From the NCBI GenBank assembly GCA_050950025.1, contig JBMNGW010000013.1:124001-188000 (forward strand): a stretch of DNA of 64,000 nt. Reading direction: 5' to 3'. The notes beneath the pieces are model-generated. The model saw only the letters and a list, made by a program, of their open reading frames with translations, did not search any database and was not told the DNA's origin. Positions within the stretch are counted from its first letter, which is position 1. The number at the start of each line of letters is the position of its first letter. The stretch comes from JBMNGW01 sp050950025. GTDB lineage: Bacteria; Spirochaetota; Spirochaetia; Sphaerochaetales; Sphaerochaetaceae. Both the position numbers and the translations under genes were made by a program. Positions 35,201 through 43,640 of the stretch are shown one piece after another.

Positions 35201-35764
35201 CAACAAGAGCGCATCCCCCTTAGCCGGATGGTAAATTTACTGGCAATGGTCACTGAGTTACGACAGATTGTCACCAAAGGGGGAGCCGGAGATCGGATGG
35301 CCTTTTTAACGTTAACCGATTTTAACGGTTCAACAGAAGCTGTTGTTTTCCCCAAAGCGTGGAAAGAAGTCGACAGAGAAATTAAAATTGACGGTATTTA
35401 TGGTTTTAAAGGAAAATTTGAAAGACGACAGCAAAAGCTCTCTTTCATTATTGAAGAAATTGTCGATCCTGAGGATTTGGAAGCAGATGCTGTGCGGGAG
35501 GTTCATTTGGAGTTAATCAAATCGCTTTGCTCCCCCACCGCTTTGCGGGCCTTAATGGATACGTGCATCACCTACAAAGGTGACTGCTCTCTCTTTTTGC
35601 ATCTGGTTGACGAACAAAAAGAGGATGATATCCAAGAAGACCAACAGACCATACGGACCGAAAACATTATTAAAGCCGGCCGTGAATATGCTGTGCAGTA
35701 TACCGATGAGTTTGTTGAACAACTGAAGAAGCATCAGGCTGTCAGCGACGTTTGGTTTAGTTAG
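32273..35764 (+). CDS. dnaE: DNA polymerase III alpha subunit DnaE
   Basis: Replicative polymerase, 1163 aa. It begins with the PHP domain (HLHNHTDFSLLDGAAP, AITDHGNMFG), then the polymerase core with GPGRGSGAGSLVAYA and the catalytic PDFDIDFCYERR near residue 400 plus a further Asp, KMDFLGLKTL, YQEQVMQVA, and RRAMGKKK. HhH and OB domains close the chain (VTELRQIVTKGG, MAFLTLTDFNGSTEAVVFPK). ATG 32273 is set by AAGGAG 8 nt upstream. The gene is fully intact over 3.5 kb, a useful contrast with the indel-rich region 3 kb downstream. Confidence 0.97.
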   Translation: MSQFVHLHNHTDFSLLDGAAPIARYVEKAKQLGMEHLAITDHGNMFGALKFYKACKKEGINPIIGCEFYVNPASHTAKSPTMSGSRYYHLVLLASNEVGYRNLMLLNSISYIDGYYYRPRISDELLLKHNEGLICLSACLAGELPQLLLEGNYEGAKERALFYASIFDDNRYYIELQDHGLEEQKRTNPLLVKIAEETGLPLVATNDIHYIERADANAQDLVLCIGTNKKKSDVDRMRFGSQEFYLKDAQEMAELFSWVPQALENTLTIAQRCDLSITLPGPLLPDYEIPAEFENPDHYMRHIAQEGLQKRYQTITAELQERLDYELNVISSMGYTGYFLIVWDFIYWAKTQEIPVGPGRGSGAGSLVAYAMTITDIDPIKYGLIFERFLNPERVSMPDFDIDFCYERRQEVIDYVTQKYGSERVAQIATFGTLKVKAVIKDVARVLDIPFAEATRIVSLIPDSLPSDPQTGDSPPVTVQSSLEYVPELKQLAEQGGVYTELFDVAQRLEGFNRHTSTHAAGVVIGKTRLSDYIPLYRDPKTGAVSTQYTMEMLEECGLVKMDFLGLKTLTLIKHTERLIKGTHPSFDIEAISETDEATFEMLGRGESAGVFQFESAGMQRVLKETKPTSIEDLVALNALYRPGPMANIQTFADAKNGRTAISYFHPNLEPLLKTTYGVIVYQEQVMQVARTIAGFSLGRADLLRRAMGKKKMEAMSQEKSNFIQGAVDNGYKKELAESIFEMLRPFARYGFNKSHAAAYSVIAYQTAYLKANYPAEFMAANLTNEMNNPDKFAQYLRETKEMGLSIASPSVNSSDRLFTVAEGKIMYGLQGIKHVGEGAVEQILAERKEHGPYTGFLDFLYRSEPRVLNSKLLESLIQSGAFDGLGENRPTLMASSESAVKYAQKRRENEAFGQASLFDADEQAAMETFEMEQLPDSTLLEKLEKEKELLGFYVSGHPMDMYKEAFQKSVNVNISQQERIPLSRMVNLLAMVTELRQIVTKGGAGDRMAFLTLTDFNGSTEAVVFPKAWKEVDREIKIDGIYGFKGKFERRQQKLSFIIEEIVDPEDLEADAVREVHLELIKSLCSPTALRALMDTCITYKGDCSLFLHLVDEQKEDDIQEDQQTIRTENIIKAGREYAVQYTDEFVEQLKKHQAVSDVWFS

Positions 35765-35775
35765 GAGGCTTACGG

Positions 35776-36378
35776 ATGAGAGAATTGGCCCGATTAATCG
35801 CAACGCTCCTTTCTTTGTATAGTTTGGCAATTATAGTGCGAATTATTATGCAGTATCTGACAATTTATCGACAAAGCTCAGGCCAAAGTGATTTCGCTTT
35901 GCTGTTGGCCCGCATCACCGACCCCTATCTTAACATCTTTAAAAGAATCAATGTCTTGCGCAAAGGAGCTCTCGATTTTTCTCCCTTAGCCGCTTTGGCT
36001 CTTGTTTCAATCACCCAGCGCCTTTTTCAAATGCTGGCTCTGAGTGCAAAACTTACTTTCGGCTTCATCCTGGCCACCATCATCCAAACAATCTGGAGCT
36101 CAATCATTTCTCTTTTGTTGGGAGTGTTTGCCATTTTCATCGGAATCCGCTTGTATCTCTCTTATAAACGGACAGCCCACTCTATTATCTTTATTTCCCA
36201 TCTCGATTCCTATTTGAAACGTCCTATGGATTTTGTCCACTCTTTACTGTTTGGCTCCAAAGAGGTCTCTGATCGCACTTTGTTATGGAGTGTTTTGGCA
36301 ATCACTGCCGCTGTTTATGTGTTAGGAGCCATACTAGTGGGGATAAGTATCAAAGCCCTGCTTAATCTTCCTTGGTAG
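35776..36378 (+). CDS. YggT-family membrane protein
   Basis: A 200-aa protein with about five hydrophobic segments arranged as two YggT-like halves. The first half carries the diagnostic LLARITDPYLNIFKRI followed by DFSPLAALALVS, and the second has a related but weaker RPMDFVHSL element. YggT proteins are inner-membrane proteins of poorly known function, tied to cell division/shape or osmotic stress in other bacteria. It lies 11 nt after dnaE and overlaps the upstream leader of recG, so it is part of this replication/repair run. Confidence 0.75.
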   Translation: MRELARLIATLLSLYSLAIIVRIIMQYLTIYRQSSGQSDFALLLARITDPYLNIFKRINVLRKGALDFSPLAALALVSITQRLFQMLALSAKLTFGFILATIIQTIWSSIISLLLGVFAIFIGIRLYLSYKRTAHSIIFISHLDSYLKRPMDFVHSLLFGSKEVSDRTLLWSVLAITAAVYVLGAILVGISIKALLNLPW

Positions 36379-36389
36379 CGAGGCTAATT

Positions 36390-38471
36390 GTGTTCATCGG
36401 TCAACTGAATCAGAGCATAGGAGATCTAAAAGGGGTCGGCAAGCAGATCCAGAAAGCTTATGCACAACTGGGAGTTTTCAGTTGCAAAGATCTGTTGCTT
36501 TTACCTCCCCGAGCCTATGAAGATCGCACAGCCTTGGTTCCTTTGCATGCTGTTGAACATGGAGGGTGGGCCAACACGGTTGTTGAAGTCCTTTCCCACT
36601 CCTATTTTGGCATGAGGGGCAAACGGACGTTGAAAGTCTTAATCAAAGACATCAGCGGCGAAAAAGAGACACGGGCCTCTTTGCTCTGCTTTGGACGCAA
36701 TTTTTTGGAGCGTGTGCTGCGAGTTGGTTCCCACTTTTATTTATGGGGGCAATTTCAACTCTCCTATTCACAGCTGCAAAGTTCTTCCTTTGAAATGCTT
36801 CCTCTGCCCCCAGACGGCTCAATGCCAGCCGATTTTGGCACTATGCTGGCTTTGTATCCTCTTAGCGGAGCGCTCAATCAGCGCTTAATCAGGCGCCATG
36901 TATCCGCTGTACTAAAGACCTATGGCCCTTTTGAAGAAGAGCTGCCGGCTCAACTGCGAGAAAAACATCACCTTTTGCCTATCAATGAGGCCTTAGTGGC
37001 TCTGCATTTGCCTAAAAATGGGGAAGAGGCCTCTTTGGCCCAGAAAACATTCAGTTATATTGAGCTGTTTTATTTGCTTTTGATGAACCGCAGAAAGCTC
37101 CATGCTCCCCAGAAAAAAGGGGAGTCAGCCCCTTTTACCCTCTCACCGTTACAGTTGCAATTTATTAAGAGTTTGCCGTTTGAGCTGACTGCTGATCAGA
37201 ACACAGTGCTACATGAAATCGGTTCTGATTTACAGCAAGCAGTGAGCATGAACCGCTTGTTGCAAGGCGATGTGGGATCGGGAAAAACTCTTATTGCCTG
37301 GGTTTCTGCTTTGCAGATTATTCAACAAGGGCAGCAAGTTGCTTTTATGGCTCCGACTGAACTATTAGCCCGCCAGCATGCCGAGCAAGCTGCCATGTGG
37401 TTAGAACCGCTGGGAGTTAGGCTGGCTTTTCTTACAGGGTCTGTGACAGGCAAGCGTAGAAAGCTCTTACTGGAGGCTTTACAAGAGGGACAGATCGACA
37501 TCATCATCGGAACCCATGCCCTATTTTCCCACCAAGTAGCCTTTGCCAACCTCCGTTATATCATCATTGATGAGCAGCACCGCTTTGGTGTTATTCAACG
37601 GGCTGCTTTACTGCAAAAAGGAAAAACTCCCGATGTATTGATGATGACGGCAACACCCATTCCCAGAACGCTCGCTCTTACCGTGTATGCCGATATGGAG
37701 ATTTCGACCATCAAAACAATGCCTATCGGGCGCTTACCGGTGACAACCTACCTTGTCTCCCCCGACAGTCGCCAGCGGATGTATCGCTCCATTGCCGTGG
37801 AGTTTGAACGGGGCCATCAAGCCTATTTTGTCTATCCTCGTATTGACGATCAAGGTGAGTCTGATTTGCGGGATGTCGAATCGATGTTCGCCTTTTTAAC
37901 CAAAGAGATGTATCCAGAGGTCAAAGCTGCTCTTATCCATTCCCGTTTGCCTGAAGAAGAAAAAGTTGAAATTTTATCTCGCTTTAGGGCTAAAGAGTTG
38001 ATGTTCCTCGTCTCTACGAGTGTAGTGGAAGTCGGTATCGATATCCCTACGGCAACCTGCATGGTCATTGAACATGCCGAGCGCTTTGGTTTGGCTGCAT
38101 TACACCAGTTAAGGGGCCGTGTGGGACGCAGCAACCTCCAGTCTTACTGCTTTTTAGTGTATGAAGCCAATCTTAATGAAGATGCCATCAAGCGGCTAAA
38201 AGTGATGAAAGAGTCCAATGACGGCTTTTTCATTGCCGAGCAAGATTTATTGATTCGCGGCCCCGGAGAAGTAGCCGGAACCCGTCAATCAGGGTTCCTT
38301 AAGCTCCGCTTTGCCTCCTTAAGCCGTGACTTGCATCTCATTGAGGCAATAAAAGAGGATGTGGAAGAACTGGTAAGTGACGATCCGGGGTTAGTGAAGT
38401 TGCAAAACACTTCAGTGAGGACTCTTTTGGCAACGGCTCCCCCGTTTGAAGAGCAGACGCTTTTAGGGTAA
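36390..38471 (+). CDS. recG: ATP-dependent DNA helicase RecG
   Basis: Branch-migrating helicase that remodels stalled replication forks. The 693-aa protein has an N-terminal wedge/OB domain (GDLKGVGKQIQKAYAQLGV, PPRAYEDRT), Walker A GDVGSGKTLIAW (about residues 297-308), the DExH box DEQHRFGV, motif III TATPIPRTLALT, and the C-terminal LRGRVGRS and RGPGEVAGTRQSGF (TRG region). GTG 36390 is preferred because GCGAGG lies 6 nt upstream and the sequence then begins at the RecG N-terminus. An earlier TTG overlaps the yggT stop. Confidence 0.95.
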   Translation: MFIGQLNQSIGDLKGVGKQIQKAYAQLGVFSCKDLLLLPPRAYEDRTALVPLHAVEHGGWANTVVEVLSHSYFGMRGKRTLKVLIKDISGEKETRASLLCFGRNFLERVLRVGSHFYLWGQFQLSYSQLQSSSFEMLPLPPDGSMPADFGTMLALYPLSGALNQRLIRRHVSAVLKTYGPFEEELPAQLREKHHLLPINEALVALHLPKNGEEASLAQKTFSYIELFYLLLMNRRKLHAPQKKGESAPFTLSPLQLQFIKSLPFELTADQNTVLHEIGSDLQQAVSMNRLLQGDVGSGKTLIAWVSALQIIQQGQQVAFMAPTELLARQHAEQAAMWLEPLGVRLAFLTGSVTGKRRKLLLEALQEGQIDIIIGTHALFSHQVAFANLRYIIIDEQHRFGVIQRAALLQKGKTPDVLMMTATPIPRTLALTVYADMEISTIKTMPIGRLPVTTYLVSPDSRQRMYRSIAVEFERGHQAYFVYPRIDDQGESDLRDVESMFAFLTKEMYPEVKAALIHSRLPEEEKVEILSRFRAKELMFLVSTSVVEVGIDIPTATCMVIEHAERFGLAALHQLRGRVGRSNLQSYCFLVYEANLNEDAIKRLKVMKESNDGFFIAEQDLLIRGPGEVAGTRQSGFLKLRFASLSRDLHLIEAIKEDVEELVSDDPGLVKLQNTSVRTLLATAPPFEEQTLLG

Positions 38472-38511
38472 GTCGGTTGAACTTTCAGACTCTTCGCCGT
38501 ATGGTAAGTCC

Positions 38512-39066
38512 ATGAGAATTACAGGGGGATTGTACCGGGGAAGGACCATCATTTGCCCTCCCGGAATTATTAGGCCGGCAATGGACAGAATGCGTGAATC
38601 GCTTTTTTCCATCCTCGGTTCCATAGAGTCGGAGAGTTTTTTGGACCTTTTTTCAGGAAGCGGTTTAGTGGGTATCGAAGCGGCTTCTCGGGGAGCCCAA
38701 CCGGTCCATTTAGTGGAATTAGATCGCAATAAAAAGGCGACTATCTTAAAGAACATAGCGTTTGTTCAGTCTCCCATTAAGCTTTTCATCACCGATGCCT
38801 TTCGCTTTTTAGGCAGCCTAAAACAACAATACGACATTGTATATGCCGACCCGCCTTTCCCTTTGCCCCATAAAGGACGCATTGTTCAAATGGTGGATAG
38901 CCATCACGCTTTACGGGCAAATGGCGTGTTAATCATCCATTATCCTGCAGAAGAAGAGCAAGCGTTTGATGATGTGTACGGAGAGTTAAAGCTGGTTGAC
39001 CGACGTTCCTACGGGCGCTCGCAATTGAGATTTTACAAAAGGGAAACAGATGAGCATAACCATTGA
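38512..39066 (+). CDS. rsmD: 16S rRNA (guanine966-N2)-methyltransferase RsmD
   Basis: SAM-dependent methylation of 16S rRNA G966. The 184-aa Rossmann-fold enzyme has the RsmD start ITGGLYRGRTI, RPAMDRMRESLFSIL, SAM motif LDLFSGSGLVGIEAASRGA and catalytic YADPPFPLP. It is 40 nt after recG. Its 3' end overlaps the start of the broken thioesterase gene by 17 nt. Confidence 0.94.
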   Translation: MRITGGLYRGRTIICPPGIIRPAMDRMRESLFSILGSIESESFLDLFSGSGLVGIEAASRGAQPVHLVELDRNKKATILKNIAFVQSPIKLFITDAFRFLGSLKQQYDIVYADPPFPLPHKGRIVQMVDSHHALRANGVLIIHYPAEEEQAFDDVYGELKLVDRRSYGRSQLRFYKRETDEHNH

Positions 39067-39827
39067 AAAACGGCATTTATACCGGACACCAGAAATGTAA
39101 ATATATTTGACGTCGACTCGCTAAACAGGGCCCCACCCCCCGTTATTATTTCGATATGGTCCAAGAAGTGGCCGGCTCACATGCCCACCACATTGGAGTC
39201 AGCATTCCTCAGCTACAAAAACAGAACAAAACCTGGGTGGTCACCCGCACAAGGATGAACATTTTTGCCTACGCTTCGTGGCCTGCCAACCTCTCTTTTC
39301 GCACGTTGGCCTCAAATCCCTTGGAAACTCTATTTCCCTCGCACCTGCCAAGGAGTGGACCAAAAATGGGCACCTTCTTTTTGAATCGCTTTCCCAGTGG
39401 GTTGTGGTCGACCTTGATTCCCAGCGCCCGGTAAAGCCCGATCTTATTGCCCAGTTATTCGGCTCCTCCATGCAAGATCAGATTGTAGATCCAGATTTGG
39501 GGAGTCGTATCAGCTTTAACGGCGACATTGCTTATACTTCGAATCCGATAGTCGGCTATGAAGATATTGATTTGAATCGGCATGTCAATAATGTGGCTTA
39601 TGTAAAATGGATGCTCGAATCACTGCCCTATTCTTTCAAAGACACTCATGTGGCAACAGAAATCGATATTTCGTTTTTTAGCTCAAGCTTTTATCGGCGA
39701 TGAGATTGAAGTAAATACTGCCCAAGCAAAACAAGAGGGAGAAAACGTTTCTTTTCTCCACGAGGTAGTCAACCGCAATTCGCAAACACGTTTGGCTGTG
39801 GCCAAAACAATTTGGAAAAAGGGCTAA
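39050..39827 (+). pseudogene. acyl-ACP thioesterase (PF01643 type), multiple frameshifts
   Basis: Reads as an acyl-ACP thioesterase of about 258 codons scattered over the three frames. In order: RHLYRTPE (39050 frame), VNIFDVDSLNRAPPP, RYYFDMVQEVAGSHAHHIGV with KTWVVTRTRMNIFAYASWP, WPQIPWKLYFPRTCQG, KNGHLLFESLSQWVVVDLDSQRPVKP, then GYEDIDLNRHVNNVAYVKWM (the second hot-dog, with the catalytic N-x-H-V-N-N pattern) and AFIGDEIEVNT to the TAA at 39825. At least five one-base shifts are needed, several in homopolymers (for example the C6 at 39133 region and T6 near 39672). Protein-level conservation is otherwise good. Confidence 0.8.
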
Positions 39828-40018
39828 TAATGGGGAGGACGCTGAGAAGGCACATCCCCTTCCAAATGGGACAAGCGCTCTTCAAGCTCACCCTTTGGAA
39901 GCTTTCAGTAACTCAAGCTCTTTGGCTTGCTTAATAACTAATTCACTCAGCGTTGCCAGCTCATCTTCCAGATAGGGCCAACTTAATTTCAAATGGCAGT
40001 TAATTGCGTTTCACTCAT
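39824..40018 (-). pseudogene. slyX: SlyX-like small coiled-coil protein, frameshifted
   Basis: A short minus-strand gene, about 64 codons, ending with SQRPPHY. The PPHY terminus is the hallmark of SlyX. The rest is helical and charged: MSETQLTAI, then (after a shift) EIKLA, YLEDELATLSELVIKQAKEL, and (after another shift near 39895) GELEERLSHLEGDVPSQ. Two or three one-base indels separate the pieces. SlyX function is unknown. It converges with the thioesterase pseudogene, sharing four bases at the stops. Confidence 0.6.
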
Positions 40019-40090
40019 GCTTTGCATAGTAACGATGCTATGCACCAAGTGCAACAGCTGTGTTTATACTGTGGTGCACAAGAAGGAGGG

Positions 40091-41069
40091 ATGATGAAAC
40101 AAGAGCGCGTGGCCCAGCTAAACCTGCTGCTTCACTCCCATCCTGAAGGATTACGCAGAGCCGAAAATTGCCCGCAAATTGGGTGTTCATCGCCTCTACT
40201 GTCAGCCGCTACGTCGATAGACTTAAAACTCTATATCGACATCTATGAAGAGCAAAATTTGATTAAAATCAGATCTCCCATCCCTGATGAAACGGTGGCT
40301 CTTAGCATGTACGAAATGCTTGCTTTCAATCTTTCTGCAGAGAGCCTACTAAATACTGCCGAGCTACAAAAACCCCCCATTTAGCTTCAGGCTTGCGAAA
40401 AATTGCTTTAAACATGCGCTCCTACGCCCCTCGGATTGCCCAAAATATTGTGACGTTGGCCGAGTCAATCGACAAAGAAGTCCATAAGAAAAAAGAGGCC
40501 ACCGGCCAATTTACTGCTGTTTTGGAAGTTCTCATTGACTGTTGGGTCGCCGGCAAAATGGTGAAACTGGAGCACCAAAAAGAGAACGTACTAAGCGAAA
40601 CAGAGCTGGCCCCCTATTTTATCGGCTTTCTCGCGAAGAGGAGACAGGGCGCAATCCAATCAGCGTCACCGGGCGCCTCCGTCACAGTTCCACTATCACC
40701 ACTATCGATATTGCCTCTATCACCAAAGCCACTCTTTTGGACGAAACCTACACTATTCCCGATAACCTAAAACCTTTTCAAAAAACACCGACAGCCTCCA
40801 CCTTTGAAAGCATCGACACAATCTCCTTGGTGCTCTTAGTCAAAGAGAAAAGTGCTCTAAACTCATTTGATACAATCAACCACTCCCCCCTGTCTCTTTG
40901 CGAAGGACAAACAGGGCAATACCATCTGCCGCATGGAGGCAGAAAACTCCATTGAGCTGCTATTACGATTAGTTCAATGCGGCGATGCAATCACCATTTT
41001 ACAACCTGAATCGTTTCGTACTAAATACTTGAGATGGCTCAAAACAGATTGTAAAAACTCTACGAATAG
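40091..41069 (+). pseudogene. HTH/WYL-domain transcriptional regulator, multiple frameshifts
   Basis: The N-terminal helix-turn-helix is split over two frames: KQERVAQLNLLLHSHPEGLR, then ARKLGVH in a shifted frame and STVSRYVDRLKLYIDIYEE. A helical linker follows (NMRSYAPRIAQNIVTLAESI) and a WYL-like domain (VLIDCWVAGKMVKLEHQKE, YFIGFL, ISVTGRLRHSSTITTIDIAS, then ENSIELLLRLVQCGDAITIL and ESFRTKYLRWL). Such regulators bind nucleic-acid or small ligands through WYL. AAGGAGGG precedes the ATGATG start. I count at least five indels; the true 3' end near 41069 is approximate. Confidence 0.6.
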
Positions 41070-41136
41070 GCGATTTTGGTTGCTTTTTTGCAGGTCACAC
41101 AGTATTCTGAAGCCTAGATTTTCATAGGAGGAAGAG

Positions 41137-41301
41137 ATGAAAAGATACGTTTTGCGATTTATGTGGATATGTATACGATCCAGCTGAAGGTGACCCAGAT
41201 AACGGAGTGCAGCCGGGAACCGCGTTCGAAGACCTTCCAGAAGATTGGGTCTGTCCCCTTTTGCGGAGCCGCTCAGTTCCGACTTCTCTCCGGAAGATTA
41301 A
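41137..41301 (+). pseudogene. rubredoxin with three single-T insertions
   Basis: Removing one T from each of three runs (near 41154, 41261 and 41280) gives a perfect 53-residue rubredoxin. It starts MKRYVCDLCGYVYDPAEGD and continues to WVCPLCGAAQSDFSPED, with all four iron-ligating cysteines in two CxxCG knuckles. As written, the frame is lost after five codons. AGGAGG lies 4 nt before the ATG, and a strong terminator follows. Complete conservation apart from T-run expansions argues for sequence error, or very recent lesions, rather than old decay. Rubredoxin serves as an electron carrier in oxygen and peroxide detoxification in anaerobes. Confidence 0.8.
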
Positions 41302-41322
41302 TCTGTCCCTGGAAACAGCAAC

Positions 41323-41355
41323 GAGGACCGCTTTTAGGCGGTCCTCATTGTTTTT
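41323..41355 (+). terminator. Rho-independent terminator after the rubredoxin gene
   Basis: Perfect 9-bp stem GAGGACCGC/GCGGTCCTC (41323-41331, 41338-41346) followed by ATTGTTTTT. The tail touches the end of the convergent tctA gene. Confidence 0.88.
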
Positions 41356-42861
41356 ATTTGGCTTTTTTAGCAGCCCTTCTGGCATCTAGGCGCGGTTTAA
41401 TCACCGGAGCTAGTAGCATAAAGGCCGAAAGAAGCAGACAGATCATAACAAAGATGTTGGGTATAGAAGATGTCGAGCTTGCCGTCACTGAATATAAGTG
41501 ACTTACGGAAGTTATTCTCAATTATCTTACCCAACACTAATCCTAGAATCAGCGGCACGGCAGGAAAACCGTAACGCTTCATAAAATACCCCAGCAAGCC
41601 TGAAGCAAACATAATGATGATATCAACATAGTTGAGACTCACAGCGTAGGCACCGACAACCGAGACAATAAGAATCATTGTCATCAAGTTTACTTTCGGA
41701 ATATCGAGTACTTTGACAAAGAGTTTCATCCCAACAAACTGCATGATGAGCACCATAATATTAATGAGGAACAGGCTGATGAAAATAGCATACACCAACG
41801 GTCCGTTGTCTCTGAAAAGAAGCGGTCCGGGCACCAAGCCGTGAATCATCAAAGCTCCAAGCATCAAAGCCGTGGCACTGTCGCCCGGGATACCAAGAGT
41901 TAACAGGGGAATCAGCGCTCCTCCGGTTACAGCGTTATTGGCTGCTTCAGGAGCGGCAACTCCCTCAATTTCACCTGTTCCAACTTTGGGGTTCGATCGT
42001 TTTGCCTGATCGTATGCCATAAATACGGAAATCGGTCCGCCGGTTCCCGGAATGGCTCCAATCAGCGTGCCGATGAAACTGGCTTTCAAGTTAATGGGAA
42101 GCAGCTTTTTCTGTTCTGCTCTCGTTGGGAAAGTTGCTTTGACTTGCTGCCTTGCCTTTTCCACCGGTTTATTTCTGTTTTTGCTGGCTGTTAAGAAATT
42201 GTCAATGACTGTTGGCAATGCAAACATCCCCAATCATCACCGGCATAATCTCAACACCGATAAGCAAGTTGACCGAGCCAAAGGTGAAGCGGGGCAAGCC
42301 CAAAAAGGGGATCCATGCCGATTGTACACAACAGCAGTCCCAAAAAGCCTGAAAGCAGTCCTTTAATGACACTGCCTTCACTTAAGCCGACCAATGGTCG
42401 ACAACCCGAAAACCACCAAGGCAAACATCTCGGGACAACCGAATTTCAGCGCCACTTTGGCAATCGGCTGAGCCACAAGCACCAAGACAATCAGCGAGAA
42501 AAGACCGCCGAAAATCGAAGCATAAATGGCAACTCCCAGCGCTTTACCCGGCCTGCCCTTTTTTGGTCATGGCGTATCCATCCATAACGGTGGCGGCGGC
42601 TGAAGGGGTGCCAGGAATGCCCAGCAAAATGGAGGAGATCGAACCTCCAGTCATCCCTCCGGCAAATACACCCAGTAATACCGAAATAGCGGCAATGGGG
42701 GGTAAGCCGAATGTGAGGGGAATAATCAGCACCATGGCAGTGCTGAACGTTAAAGCAGGAATTGCTGCGAAAACAATGCCCAAAACCGCTCCGAACAACA
42801 TAAACAGAACGTTCTGGAATGTAAGGGCGATCGCCATTCCCTGTGTAAATAAAGTTAACAT
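41354..42861 (-). pseudogene. tctA: tripartite tricarboxylate transporter large permease TctA, frameshifted
   Basis: About 502 codons, the usual TctA length. It begins MLTLFTQGMAIALTFQNVLFMLFGAVLGIV (first half quoted in part: LTFQNVLFMLFGAVLG) and has GGMTGGSISSILLGIPGTPS, a family signature. After several shifts between 42544 and 42233 comes KASFIGTLIGAIPGTGGPI, then PLLTLGIPGDSATALMLGAL, and after a last shift near 41465 the tail LLAPVIKPRLDARRAAK to the TAA at 41354. At least four single-base indels. It would import citrate-like tricarboxylates with TctB and the intact TctC. AGGAGG precedes the start. Confidence 0.85.
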
Positions 42862-42883
42862 CTAGCGGGTCCTCCTGCGCGTA

Positions 42884-43377
42884 CTAAAATAAAATGCCCT
42901 TGGGCAAGGGGACCTTCAAGGCCCAATCAAAGAGGAAGTAAACAACCAAGGTGACAATGGCTGAAAACACCAAAGCTCTTGGGAACAACTTCCACCCAAT
43001 CATCCAAAGCATGACTGTTGCACAGGCAATCACGCCAATGAGGAATCCGACCAAAATATATGAGAACTATTCCTATGAAAAATACTCCAAATAGCGCCAA
43101 AGCCCTTTCTCATAGGATGCGTTTCTTCTTCTTTCACTTCAATAACTTCGCCATCTTCCATGACCAAAATCTTCCATCTTCTCTTTCTCTTTTGGTTTGA
43201 CAAAAAAGAGTGCGATGGCTAATAGGGCCATGCCGATAAGCAAAATCATGGGGAAAAACTTGGGTCCCGGTTCACCTTGTCCCAATCATGGTCGTTTTGG
43301 GCAAATTCAGGGTGAGATACATCCACCAGATAACGAATGCCAGCACAACCCCCGGCAATAATGCGGTTTTGCTTCAC
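42884..43377 (-). pseudogene. tctB: tripartite tricarboxylate transporter small permease TctB, frameshifted
   Basis: The four-helix TctB subunit is readable in pieces: a GTG start with KQNRIIAG, then (one extra G at about 43353) VVLAFVIWWMYLTLNLPKTT, then MILLIGMALLAIALFFVKPK, a charged loop and two further hydrophobic stretches, ending VPLPKGILF and TAG. Several one-base shifts interrupt it. AGGAG lies upstream of the GTG. It sits between tctC and tctA as in standard tctCBA operons. Confidence 0.7.
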
Positions 43378-43552
43378 TGTTGTCTCCTCTCCTAATCGGT
43401 AATATCTGCTATTAAAGCATGTTAGGTAAAATTAAACTATACGTTCCGGGGCTTTTCGTGACAGCAATATATAGAAGCGTCAATCGTGAACATTCATACG
43501 TGCCAGCTAAAAAAAGTTGTTGCCGTTACAACGGACTTTCGTAAAAAACCCA

Positions 43553-43617
43553 CAGGGCTCGCCCCTTACCGGGGCGAACGCTTTGCAGAGAACTCGGGTG
43601 CAGGAATTCTGCACCCG
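43553..43617 (-). terminator. two stem-loops between tctC and tctB
   Basis: On the minus strand, right after the tctC stop, come a palindromic hairpin CGGGTGCA/TGCACCCG (43595-43617) and CGCCCC/GGGGCG (43560-43576), followed by CCCTGTGGG and six T. This fits partial termination that leaves the binding protein gene more highly expressed than the permease genes. Confidence 0.6.
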
Positions 43618-43640
43618 AACATCTGCGTCTCACTGTTTGA

